Shown piece after piece: positions 23,617-35,101 of a stretch of 64,000 nucleotides of DNA. Positions within the stretch are counted from its first letter, which is position 1; each line of letters opens with the position of its first letter. Both the position numbers and the translations under genes were made by a program. The notes beneath the pieces are model-generated. The model saw only the letters and a list, made by a program, of their open reading frames with translations, did no database searches and was not told the DNA's origin. This stretch comes from Papiliotrema nemorosa (taxonomy: Eukaryota; Basidiomycota; Tremellomycetes; Tremellales; Rhynchogastremaceae), in contig JASKOT010000035.1 in assembly GCA_032158125.1 (NCBI GenBank), forward strand, positions 62,001 through 126,000, read 5' to 3'.

Positions 23617-25395
23617 ATGACAGAACCCAAGGCTCCCTTGGAGGGAAAGGACGACCGAACACGACCTAGTCTAGAGTCGCCCGTATCTACCAAAGAGCCC
23701 ATCTCGCCATTTGACATATCATCACCTTACCGCGTCAAGAGCCTGACGAGAGAATGGACGAGGAGGAGCGTCTTACCGGAAGGTCCGATCGCACCCAGAG
23801 CGGCGGAAGAGATGTTTGGGAGTGAAGGGGAAGGGGAAGGGGATGAAGGGGTGGTGGAGGAACACAAACCTGGTGTAAAGGGATGGTTGTGCGTTCTCGG
23901 GGTGAGTTGTCTGGGCACACGCAGTGTGAGGCGCTGATCATAGGCGTTCTCTATGAATATGATCGTCTGTGAGTTGGGTGATTCCTTTGCTCCGCCACGT
24001 GCTGACCTTTCTTAGACGGAATGACAAACTCTGTGAGTCCCTGTGCAATTCGATGAGCAGAAGAGAGGGGATTACTGACCCTTGCAGTTTGGAGTCTTTC
24101 AAAACTACTACTCGCTGAACCAACTCTCTTCCTACTCCCTCACCCAGATATCATGGATTGGCTCCCTCCAATTGTGTCTCACCCCACTCCTAGGCTGCGT
24201 CTCCGGCCCACTCTTCGACGCAGGGTACCTCCGTCATCTGATCATCGTCGGTGGAACCCTCTACGTCTTTTGCATGTTCATGACGTCGATCGCTAGTCAA
24301 TACTGGCAATTCGTCCTTGCCCATGGAGTAGGCGTAGGTCTAGGCATGGGCATCATGTTCTCGGCTAGCGTCTCGACGCTGAGTCATCATTTTGGGAAGA
24401 GCAGATGGAGGAGTATGGTCTATGGTATACAAGCCAGCGGGAGTTGTCTCTCCGGAATCATACTACCCATCTTGGCTAGAAACTTGTTTCCGACCGTCGG
24501 ATTCGCTTGGACCGTGAGGATATGTAAGTGTTCATCAACTCAAGACCCAAGAGTGTGAGGGACTAATGTGCAGTTGCATTCTTTGTGCTTGCCGTGGTCA
24601 TCTTGGTCTTCTTCACTCTATCGACCGTCCACCCTCCTCGGAAGAAGATTGCCATTCTCAGTCCGGCCGTCTGTCAGTCATCCCAAACCCATCGCTATCC
24701 GAGTACTAAGCTGGATAGTCCGAAATACGGGATACTGCTTCCACGTCTTGGGCGCAGGATGTGCTTGTGCGGCCTTGTACTGCCCCTTGACCTTTAGCGT
24801 GACATACGGTGTCTCTCGAGGCTTTTCCGAAGGTCTGGCCAACTACTCGTGAGTCTACGTCTGCCTCTTCCGTCCATACGGCGTCCCTACCCATTCATCG
24901 ATACTCTACTTCTGCTTGGTCTTGTCTCCTGTGCTTACCCCAAGTCTGGCAATAATCAACGGCTGTTCCGCATTTGGTCGACTCGCACCGATCCTTCTCG
25001 CTCAACGAGTTGGATTCATCAACCTCCATTTCACCTTCGCAACCACCTCGGCACTCATGCTCTTTCTCTGGACGCTCGCACGCTCCGTCCCCAGTGTATT
25101 AGTATATGATGGGCTATACGGTATATCTTCTGGAGCAGCTGCGGCAGCCTACAATCCCGCCGCGGCGAGTTTTGCACCGGAACCCGATCAGGTGGGACTG
25201 TACATCGGAATGAGCTTCTTCGTCACTTCCTTCTTTTGGTTGGCCGGGACGCCCGTCACGGCCAGTCTGATCAGAGGGGGCAATGATTATTTCGGCGCGA
25301 GCATGTTTTGCGGGGGGATCGTCACTGCTGCGGCAATCTTGTTGGGTATAGCTAGGTGGCTGAAGAGTAGACAGGATGGGACTCCTTGGGTGTAG
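23617..25395 (+). CDS. MFS monocarboxylate-type transporter
   Basis: Exons 23617-23901, 23944-23968, 24016-24032, 24088-24523, 24574-24660, 24704-24848 and 24945-25395, 481 aa. The intron at 24661-24703 is tentative: it restores frame but has a weak GTCCGG donor. A hydrophilic N-terminus of about 85 residues precedes 12 predicted membrane helices. MCT-family marks are YGMTNSFGVFQNYY, a glycine-rich GVGVGLGMGIMFSASVSTLSHHF in helices 4-5, and IINGCSAFGRLAPILLA in helix 8. Fungal members carry monocarboxylates, riboflavin or unknown substrates at the plasma membrane. Exon 3 is a 17-nt microexon. Confidence 0.87.
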
Positions 25396-25750
25396 TGCAC
25401 CGGGGCGATGATCTGCAAGGACAGTAACGACAGCACAACATCCTGTATTTGTAGCATCTATCAGCATCTTCCTCATCTCAGCAATACTGATCATCCACGC
25501 CAATGTGATTCAATGCATGGTTGCTATTCCATATAGTATGTGCAGCGTAGTATGTCCGATTTGCCTCTGACTCCACCCTTTCTTCATGATACAACAATCT
25601 CCCCCTGGCGGACTTCGATGTACGTGTTGTCAATCCAATCACCATCACTGCCCACTGTCCATTTCACAATTTGAGGTGGTTGTCTTCATGATGCAAATGA
25701 TAGTGTTATTCTGCCTTCTACTCACGCTCGCTGCGCTCGCTGTGTGACCC
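25396..25750. other. Convergent intergenic region
   Basis: 355 bp between the MFS stop and the Rho-GEF stop. A direct repeat GCTCGCT-GC-GCTCGCT lies at about 25725-25743, next to the Rho-GEF stop. No gene. Confidence 0.4.
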
Positions 25751-28700
25751 TCACTCCCTCAGGGGCTCCAAGAAAGAGCAGATCAATAACCCAATTGACC
25801 CATCTTCCCCTCTTCCAACTAGCACACCATCATTGTCCACTCCAATCTCCGGGTATGGGAACTTTGGCAGCTCGTCGATTCTTCCGACTTCATGAAAAAT
25901 GCTATCACATCAATACCGCTCATTCCAGGTTTCTTGGATCATGGGTGAACTCACTCGAAGAGATCACCATGTGCCATGGGCAAGAATCGGAGTCCTCGAT
26001 ATCTCTTGTTGCCTACCTCGTTCGGGTCACTATGGTAAGCATCAACCACAAGAACATCAAGTCAACTTACAACTCGGCAACACAGCCACATTGGTATAGA
26101 ACCGGCTCATCTCTCCACCCTTCACTCGCATCCATCGGCGCACCCCGACTGTCCCTCTCACCTCCACCCGCCTCGCTGGCGCGTCTCGAGCTCCTAGGAG
26201 GAATAGGTCCGGGCGGAGGCACAGGGAAAGGCCGACGAGTCGACGCGGCTGGAACGGATGGCGTAGACGTTGATGTAGGTGCCGAGGGTCGTCTGGGCTG
26301 TACATCGCCCAGTCCAAGACCGGCGTTGGGGTTGGAGTGATCGAGACCGGTCATATCCCTCGCACTGGACCTTCGACGCATCGTCATGACCTCCTCGCCA
26401 TAGTTGACGCTCAACCTCGAGTCAGATCCGGGAGTAGAAAGATGAGAAGCCGATCCTGCTCTTGCGAGGATCTCACGGCGTGAAGAGTTGATTGTCGGAC
26501 TATCATCCTCTTCGAATCCCGTCTTGTTCTTGTATTTTCCAGCCAAAAAGTCCATATTGTTAATGGAATCACTTGCAATCCGGACTCCATTGGATTGGCC
26601 AGACGGGATTGGAGAGGTCTTTTTGGCGGGACTTTGAGGTGGAAGCATTGCGTTTGACGGATTGGGCGAAGGAAGACCTATCTTGGATAAACCATCAAAT
26701 GCCGAATCGGGAATCTTGGGTAGACCGAACGAGTACCGTTGTTCCAACGAAGGCGGTACGTGGAGTGAGGATGGTCGAGAGGGTCTCGGGGAAGGTTGTT
26801 GCGATTTGGGAGTCTTGCTCGAGGAAGAACCCACGCGAAGGATGTTGAATCGAGATTTCTCGTGGGTAGGCGACGGCAAAGGAGGCGGGCCGGGACCAAG
26901 CAGTGAAGCTGATCTGGCTCGAGAAGAGATCGACGCTGACGTGGATGTAGATCGCGAGTGGGTAGATGATCTATCGCCGCTGGTCGAACCCGAGGGGATT
27001 CGACCGGTAAAGGATGCAGAGTGTGTAAGCCCCGGTGGTCCAGGCGCAGGCGATGAGGTCCGAGAGGTCGGTCGAGACCCAGTTCTAGCATTGAACGATG
27101 CAATGCGCGAAGCCATTGCTCGAGCTGCCTTGTCAGGCATCATCTACAGACATCTGTGGCGAATCAACTCACCAGGTCTCGTGCATTGAAAGTGATCCAT
27201 CGCCTCAGCGTACGGTAACCAAGCATCATGCCAAGCCTTGACGATCCCTCTACCCGTCTTTAGATCAACCTCCCCATCGTGCGAATCTCTGTGCTGGATG
27301 TTTGGTCTATCAGGATTAGGCGAAGTGAGATTGACCACGGGGCTTTTTCTCGGTCGAGCGATCCACCTTTGCGCATATTCGCCCAAACGCAACTTGCATC
27401 CCTCGAAATACCTCGCTTGGGCCTCGGCAAAAGCTACCAGGGCAAGATCAAATATCCTCGAATACCCCTCGAGGAACCGCGGCAGCTCGTCAATGAGTTG
27501 AGTGTGAAGTGCGTAGTAATCGCGAGCGGAGAGGAGCAGAGCGCGATCCGGCGTTTTACGCGCTTTGACGAGGGTGAAATATCGTGTATAATCGGGATAC
27601 TTGGATTCGCGCTTGGCAATGACTCTTCGGGGGTTTGTACTCGAATCGAGAAGTTTGGAAAACATGGGCATGATTCGTTCTCTCACTTCTTCGTTCTGGG
27701 ATTTAGCTATGCACAACGACATGCCTGCTAACTTACGAGATTCGCCCAGGCATCCGCAATGACACCTTCGAGAACAAACTTGAGCGCCTCGACCCTCGTA
27801 TCGCCTTTTGACTGTCCCGATCCCGTTTGATCGAGCTCGAGCACTTTGGACCAGGTACTCAACAAGCCCTGCTGAGACACCAGAATCTCCTTTGCTCCTG
27901 CTGTCCAAAGCACCACTTCCTTGCCTACACGTCGGACAACTTGATCCGATTCCTCCAATCTGGCTATGTAATCTCTCATGAGTCCAAATGAAGTCTTTGA
28001 TATTGCTGGAGGGGCAGAGGTGTCGGCCAGAGCCATGGATGATGCCGATGCGCTCATGCCGATAGATGGTGTATTCCCAGGCGAGGGCTTTTCCTTTCGG
28101 AACATTTTCAACCCCATCTTGCTCGACGATTCCTTGTTCGGCGACGGCAGAGCAGCTTTGGGCGTTTTGGGACGCTTGTTTCCGCCCAGAGCGCTGGCAA
28201 CGACATCTTTCCTTCGTTTGGCTTCGTCAATCTCAGTTGCGATGGTCTTTGCCAATTCTGCGGCTGAGCGAATGTTAAAGTAGTCGGGATGCACCGGTGT
28301 GGTGCAGGACAGTAGATCTTCGAAGAGTAGTGGATACTTGGTGATTCGTTGTACGGGCTTGATAAGCATCGAGTCGAGATTCCAAGCGTGCGTTTGGTTT
28401 TTGATTACAGCCCAGCATTCATTCAAATGCGCAGCAGTCGATGGCTCGGCCAGTAGCTCGACCAGGCGGGTAGAGGCGGTATGTTGTCGTGAGCAGTAGT
28501 ACAGATAGACGGGTCGAAGGCGAGGTATCTGTCCCATCAGTTCTAGCGAGCGCAGGGGTGTCGCGGAACATACCAAAGTTGTAAACACCTCTCCTAGCTT
28601 GTCTGACCCACTCTCGCCCTCTCTAGCGCTACCTGGTCCAGCCTCTTCTTCCCCCATTGCAGCCTCAAACGCCCTGGCCATTTCCTCAGCTCCTGAAGCC

Positions 28701-31700
28701 AACTGATCGATATTCAAGAACACCGCCTTGACATCTGCGGGAGACAATGGTTTCCCAACTGGAGGAGGCATGATCATGCTCGATCTACTTGATTCGCCCG
28801 GCGATACTTGGGGATGTTTGAGCGAAGAAACCGAAGTTGCCGCTGCGGTGGGCGCGATAGACGTGGCAGACGAGGGTGGAAAGTAGCCATATGGTCCGCC
28901 GGAAGTATCAGAGGGTGTTCGGATAGGTGGTGAAAAGGCCGAGGGTGCTGCGTTGGCTGGCCAGTCCGTCCCGCTGAGTCGTTTATCAGCAGTAGTAACC
29001 GATCCTCGACGGATGGAAATGGCAGAAGTGCTACCGTTGTCGTTGCCCGAGGAGACAGTGGATGGCGGACGGAGGTATCGACTGAGATATGCATCTCTGA
29101 TCAAGGCCAGATCTGTGGCATACGCTCGTTCGGTCGAAGCAATCTCTCGGATCAGATGAGTACGCTTGGATATCCCGCTATTGGGAGTCGAAGCTGCTCG
29201 AGGGGAAAGAGACGGGGCAGTGGGCGATCGTGACATTGCAGAGGGCAAAAGCGGGGCAGGTACAGTCTGTTGCCGCCTGACTTCTCGACCTTCGCTAGGC
29301 TCGATACCGAGCAATTTTGCCGACTTTGAGGGTGCTGCAGATCCATTCAACATGGGCGCAGAGGGCGATCGTACCGGAGTGTGAGAGGCGGACCGTCTGT
29401 CAGTAGGTGTGGTAGGTTCACGAGGTTGCCCATGACCAAGGACGGCCTGTCGAGAAGCATCAGAAGTCGTCGTGGAGGTGTCTAGCGCTGTAGATGCCGT
29501 GTTTGGTGATTCAGAGTATATCCGAGGACTGGTGTGCTGCGGCACATCGATATGCAGTCCATCAGCAGTCTGTCATGAGTATAGACCCCTTTGCGCGATC
29601 TTCGACTCACATGTACAGGAATCCGTCCCGTACCTCCGCTTTGTCTTGCGGCATGAGACCTCCCCCAAAGATCGTCCATTCGACTTTGCCTTTTGACTCT
29701 TCGATCCGTTCGAACGTCTTCGACGCCATCATATCCTCCCTCGACCGCCGAAGAAGGCACGGAAGAATCGTTGGCGTCTGGGAAAGTCGCCGTTGCCGGG
29801 CCCGAATCCTGGTAATACATACTCGCATATGTCAAGGTGGTAAACCTCTTATCGTCCATGGTCTCCAGGTCTCGAGCTTCAGGCGTGAGCTCCACATCCT
29901 CATTTCGCACGACCACGGTCGAGCTGGATATTCTACGATCTTCACTTGCGTACGAAGGCGGCAAAGGCGGAATGGGTTCTTCCTCGTCATGATCCATCAC
30001 AGCTATGGTTGAGCCGTCCGTATCGAGCGTTGAACCGCGGGAGGATTTACGAGAGAGTAACGAGGGTTTTCTACCCATGGAAGAATGTCGGCTCAGGGAC
30101 CGTAGTGGACTTTTGGCGGGGACAGGCGGAGAAGGTCTGGTCGTGGCATCTGAAGCGCGTCTAACAGCCGGTGAGGGTGGTTGGATGGAGAGTCCGGGAG
30201 ATTTGCGATCATGTCGGGAAGACGAGTAAGCATGCTGGTTGTTTCGTGACTGCCCCAATACATCTCCCAGTGTGATATTGCTCGATGCTCGACGGTGATA
30301 TGCAGGGTGGCTTTTGCTCGACGAGCTGGGAATCCCGGGATTCTCGTCGAATGCTTTGATTGAGCTTTTCCTAGGCGAAATGAGAGGGGGAAAGTGGATG
30401 GAACTGCTCCTAGGTGACGATTTGGAGCTGGATGGTGCGGAAGATCGACGTTCAGGTATCTCGATGAGTGGTCGGGCAGGTGGTGAAGTGGGCTGAGATG
30501 GTTTTCTACCCTTTCTCGGTGGTGATGATGGTGAGCCTTTGCCCAGGTCATTCGTTGATGACTCTTCCTCCACTGTGAGGCTTGGCGAGAGTCGGCCAGA
30601 TATATCTGAGGTGGAGTGATCCGAGTCGACCGATTTGGACAACCTATACGATGTCCTCCTACTCCCTGCGCCAGACGTTGCACTGCCAATGGACCCCCTG
30701 GAGGACTGGAGATCCACAACGTCTCGAGATGTACTCGGTAAGGCTCTATCGCGGTCGGGAGTGGGGTGAGAGATGGACAGGGAAGGTGCAGAGGGACGGG
30801 TGGGAGATATCATTCTCGACGGTGAGGTAGCTGGTCGTGTGGTACTGATCCGCGGTGATGCGTGTAATCTGGGCGATGTGGTTGGTCTTGGGGAATTGCG
30901 AGAGGCGGATGAAGCATGAGCAGATTTCTGGCGAGGCGAGTCTCTGACGGATGGGTTTGTGGATCTGTCCTGATCATGGTGTCGGTAAGACCCAGGAGGA
31001 GGGATCTGCCTGCTTGTTGACAGGCTGTTCGAGGGCAAGGACGGTCTAGGTTGACGTAACCTGGATGAGCTGGGTATGGCGCCAGTCGTATCGCTCGCTC
31101 TTCTCACTCCATTTGCTGCTTCCCCTCTGATACTGGACCCAGGCCTGGGTATGCCTGATACCCCATTCATTCCTAATCCAATCGCTGCTCTGCCGGTCGA
31201 GCTCGCTGTGCTATCCACCGATCCCCTCCCATCCTCCCTGAATACCTCTTTGTCCTGAGCAGCCTGACCTACCACACCTCTAGGCAGTCGACTGAGACCT
31301 CCGGTAGGTGTGGGTATACCCCTTGATCCCGGTCTCAAGGGGTTCAAACGGGGTGATCCCCTCCTCGAAGGTCCAGCTTCACTCGTCGATAGGCTGGCCA
31401 TAGAAGAGCTCCTGGATACACCTCTTGATCCTGAAGAACCATCAGCGAGACTTGAAAAGGATTGTCGCGGGGAAGACGATGCCGAAGCTGAACCCTGTCC
31501 ACCGAGTCGAGGAGAGGTCGTAGATCTAGTCATGCGTTGAGAGGCACGATCAACTGATGAAGTGGAAGTGGAAGCGGACCGATTTGTACCTGGGTTCCTG
31601 GTGGATTTTGAGTGAGATTCGAAGAAATCGATAGAGGCAGTGACGCTCGGTGAGCGTTTGTACCCGAACGGAAGGGGTTTCGAGGGAAGTGGAGGGGAAG

Positions 31701-31713
31701 ATGGGTGAGTCAT
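25751..31713 (-). CDS. Rho-family GEF with DH, BAR and C-terminal SH3 domains
   Basis: Complement of exons 29611-31713, 28574-29569, 27737-28528, 27173-27695, 26071-27124, 25955-26029 and 25751-25901, 1897 aa. Residues 1-835 are low complexity (S, R, P, T). The DH domain begins near residue 835 (HLIREIASTERAYATDLALI) and carries a long Ser/Pro insert. It resumes at LGEVFTTLIPRLRPVYLYYC and continues MLIKPVQRITKYPLLFEDLL. A BAR-like helical region follows (about 1170-1450: GLMRDYIARLEESDQVVRR ... LPRFLEGYSRIFDLALVAFA), then another disordered linker. The last about 85 residues are an SH3 (VAEFDPNEVGNK ... GLLICSFLEPL). DH-BAR GEFs such as S. pombe Gef1 and animal Tuba activate Cdc42 at membranes. 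The intron at 28529-28573 is a multiple of three with no stop. Confidence 0.88.
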
Positions 31714-32186
31714 GGTCGACTATATCGTGTGATGCAGCCAGTGGAAGTCCAGGGTCGAAAGCGAGAGGAACCAAGATAATCGTCTTGGTCTTTGTCCGCG
31801 TACCATTGGCGATGTGAGCTGGGACGAGGTGGTTTGGAGGTGATCCCAAGTTGTGTTGCCAGATACACGCCCCTTCAGATCCGACTTTGCTTGGCCCTAC
31901 CGCTTGATCCCAGACCGCCCAGGGAGAGTATTTCGAGCTAAGCCCTGCTATCAGATGCTTTCTATCCTCTCCTCGGCTCCAGCAGCCCAGTCTCTCTGTG
32001 TTGTTGCCGATAGGGGAGGGATGTGTTTGATCAAGAGGTGGATAGGGGGGGTGACTGTAGGAGGGTGCATGGTGGAAGGGATGTGATTACGTAATGACCG
32101 TAATAACAAGGGGAAAAATACTTCCGCTTCCGGCCCATACACCTATTATCTTACTCTTCTACCATAGCATCCACCCTTACACTAGC
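31714..32186. promoter_or_regulatory. Divergent promoter, Rho-GEF and RPB4
   Basis: 473 bp between outward-facing starts. It contains GGGGGG and TTACGTAATGACCGTAATAA tracts near 32047-32106. No gene seen. Confidence 0.4.
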
Positions 32187-32887
32187 ATGGCACCCGACAA
32201 CAGTAGAGCAGGTCCGTCGAGGTCAAGGAGACTGGTGGTGGGTCATGTACCTTTCGGTAACGTGAGAGGAACTGACGGGCAGCTGCCAGAGGAAGACGCG
32301 ACAAAGTTGCAATTTGGAGGTGAGCCAGTCTTACAGAAGCATTGTCTGTGAGCAGAATAGATACTGAAGGACCAGACTTTGGGACGAGTCACGCATTGAC
32401 ACCTACCGATGTGAAGATTCTCCTCGAAGCGGCAGCACAAGCCCAAGGCGTTTCTGCACCACCTAACAACAAGTATGTGCCCCTATTCCGTGGTCGACTC
32501 TTCATCCCTCACGTCTGCCATGCACTCATATCAGGGTGTACAAAGCAGCCGCGGAATATGTGGACGAATTCGCACAATTATCGTCGGAAACTCAAGCTTC
32601 CATGAAGACGTAATGTTCGGTAAGGGGCACGGCTGACGATTTAGAGAAATCACAGCTCAAATGGCGGATAAGCCGGGATTCTTGAACATGTTTGAGATTG
32701 CTCAGATACTTCAATTACAGCCACAAGATAGAGGAACAGCTGTAGCTCTGATCCCTAGGTGAGTTTATTTGATGGGGATTTTGCTGATGGTAGTCTGGAG
32801 AGGTATAAAGATGAAGAAGACTTGACGCTGTTGACCAATATTCTGGAGGCTGTGCGGAATGTCGCACGATACGGGTCGAGGGCATGA
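32187..32887 (+). CDS. RPB4: RNA polymerase II subunit RPB4
   Basis: Exons 32187-32319, 32361-32472, 32535-32609, 32645-32758 and 32794-32887, 175 aa. The N-terminus contains DATKLQFG. The C-terminal HRDC-like helical bundle is typical of Rpb4: VYKAAAEYVDEFAQLSSET, FLNMFEIAQILQLQP, AVALIPSLERYKDEEDLTLL. With Rpb7 it forms the stalk of Pol II in the nucleus and helps initiation and mRNA fate. The length is slightly below yeast Rpb4 (221 aa), matching the shorter metazoan form. Confidence 0.92.
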
Positions 32888-33168
32888 GCGGGCTATCGCC
32901 ATCATAGACGTCAAGCGAATTCCGCCACTGCGGACGGGCTCGGCGAACGTATACTTGAAAAGAGTCTTAGAGACTCGCCCGGCATATAATCACGATCATC
33001 ATGATGTATCCAGTAACGACGAGGAACCCTGCGCATTCTTTGCCAGTGTGAGAGATCATTCACTGTCTCTGGTAGCCCTTTGCACCATGCTGATGCGGTA
33101 TGCAAGTCGACTACAAGTGGGATACTGAAGTATATGCTTACAATATGCTGATCTGTCATCTAGGTTGA

Positions 33169-34704
33169 TCAAAATCGAGGGAGCCCAATGATTCCGCCCT
33201 CCTTTGCCCACTCCGCCAGTGCCCTCGTTACCTTGATCTGACAACCTAATCTACTTTCGCCATCTCTATAGCTCACTGCGTATCCTAGCATGTCTAGTTC
33301 CTCGTCGGATGCTTCGGATATGGGCGGAGGGGTAGGTTTGGAAGGGAGATAACAGTGACACGTTGCGCATTCTAGGATGTTAGCTATTCAATATCGTCTA
33401 CCCGGCAAAAGGCAACAAGGTACAGGACAGAACTCGAGCATTGAAATAACGCGGTCATGGGAATAGTAAGAGGGGTTGAGCTCACCTAGATTTCCCCCAC
33501 ATGTCCCCTCCATCGAAGGTAGGTCGTGCTTCTTTGCTACCTCTAGTAAGGTTTCTCCCTCTTGTGCCTCTACCTCCAAGAATTCCCCTTCCCAAGTTTT
33601 AAACTTCAGCCCTACTCTCTGCTTCTCCTGCTGCTGTGGTGTGGTCGACGAGCTGTTTTGAGGAGCGGGACGAGAAGGATCAACCAAACTCCACAGTTCA
33701 GACTGTTGATCCTCTGTGAGACCGTACCTTCCCCTCCAATGACTCCACATCCCAGGTACGTTGTGCTCCGTCAGATGTGAGATGAGACTTGGTGCATGTG
33801 CCGGGGCGAGGTTGGAGAACATGTCGAGAGAAGGGAGCACCAAAGCATTGGCCGCGTACCTGCCCTCAGCCCTCACGATTGACCAGGGCCAAATCATGCC
33901 CGTGGAGTTGGACGGGGAAGTTGTGGAAAGGCGAAGGACAAGGAAGACTCACTTGTGTCCCCCTACATGCGCTATCTCGCCAATCTTGACTTTCCCCTCT
34001 AGCCCTCTACGCGACACCTCTTCTCTCAGAGCAAGGACCAACGGACCCCCTCGATCTGAACATCTGCAATCCCTACTCCCGTGGGTGCAGACGTACACCT
34101 GAATCGGTTCTCCTCCCACATGATCCAGCTTGGTTCTCTGCATGATTCGCGTCGTGTTCGGTGTGTAACCCACGTCTTGGAGAAATTGGGGGTCCGACAA
34201 TGTGCTCGAGGTGAAAGAGGGGTACTGGAACAGCTTTCCATCTGCGAAGTATAACCTGGCTCGATACTCTTCTTCCCCGTCCCAAAACGATTTCTTCGCA
34301 CTGGAGTCTACTCCTGATGGTGTCGACGCCGAGGACATCGGTTCATACACCACATTGACGGCTATTTCTCTCGATTTGAGAGTTTGTGATGCCCGGCCAA
34401 CCAATGCAGATTCCAGCTCGATCTTGGGGGGCCACTCTGTAGGTGGGATCGACGTGGACAGTAATAACAACGCCCTGCGAGGTGCCAAACTTCGAGGAAG
34501 GGGCTCGTATGTGATTTCCTGTGATTCCAGCGGTGGATTAACCTTGGGGAGATCAAGCGGGGTTGGTCTTCGAGTCGACATCCAGGTCGCCGAGGTGTGA
34601 ATCTGACGAACGGGGCATCGTAATATCCTCTGCGCTGGTCTCCTGCTGGAGGTCGCATAGCTCGAGACTGCTCTCTGCACACCGCTACGGTACGAGCAGC
34701 TCAT
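33169..34704 (-). CDS. Apd1/Aim32-type (Suc-Fer-like) protein fused to a [2Fe-2S] ferredoxin
   Basis: Complement of exons 33953-34704, 33486-33859 and 33169-33371, 442 aa. The ATG at 34704 gives an Arg/Ser-rich N-terminus with the look of a mitochondrial presequence (QRAVSSYATSSRRPAQRILR). Residues about 60-320 match the sucrase/ferredoxin-like thioredoxin fold of yeast Apd1/Aim32, with VYVCTHGSRDCRCSDRGG and H246-V-G-G-H250; Cys and the HxGGH His residues bind a [2Fe-2S] cluster in those proteins. Residues about 340-442 are an adrenodoxin-type ferredoxin with C371, C377, C380 and C419 (CX5CX2CX38C) and RLGCQI. Both halves are joined by in-frame exons. A mitochondrial two-cluster redox protein is inferred. 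Confidence 0.87.
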
Positions 34705-35101
34705 CCTATCCACCCTCCGTATCAGGTCGAGTGACCGTGCGATGGATCAAGAGTGCGGCAATGTGAGATGAATGCGTAGCCAATCTTCATTCTTCCAAAA
34801 CAGTTCAAACATTACGAGTCGTGCTCGGCCAGGATCATTCATCTCCTATCCATGCTTGCGATCACCGTCGACCTGCCTATAGCACCCCTTCTGGATTATG
34901 AGAGGCATACTTCTTTTCCCAGGAGCATTATAACCGTTGATTCGCTCGTGAGCGACCCGCATGATCGACTCGTCGTATTCCACGGCCCTCATTTTACACC
35001 CTACCGCCCTCGGTTCATAGACCATTTCATCCCTTCTCCTCAAAACTAGCACCGCAAAGCCCTCAAAGACACCCCTGTCCCCCTTTCCATTAGATCTCCA
35101 A
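34705..35101. other. Intergenic, promoter of Fe-S fusion gene
   Basis: 397 bp between two minus-strand genes. No RNA gene or supported ORF. Confidence 0.4.

Noticed and set aside
25721..25745. CGCTCGCT repeat as a mobile-element end
   Set aside because: Only two short copies, no target duplication or transposase nearby.
26067..26070. Stop at 26067 as the end of the Rho-GEF
   Set aside because: A GTAAGT donor 2 nt upstream leads to two more exons that complete an SH3 domain.
30093..30719. 208-codon minus-strand ORF inside the Rho-GEF head (and similar ones on both strands)
   Set aside because: Shadow frames of a Ser/Arg/Pro-rich coding region, no independent support.
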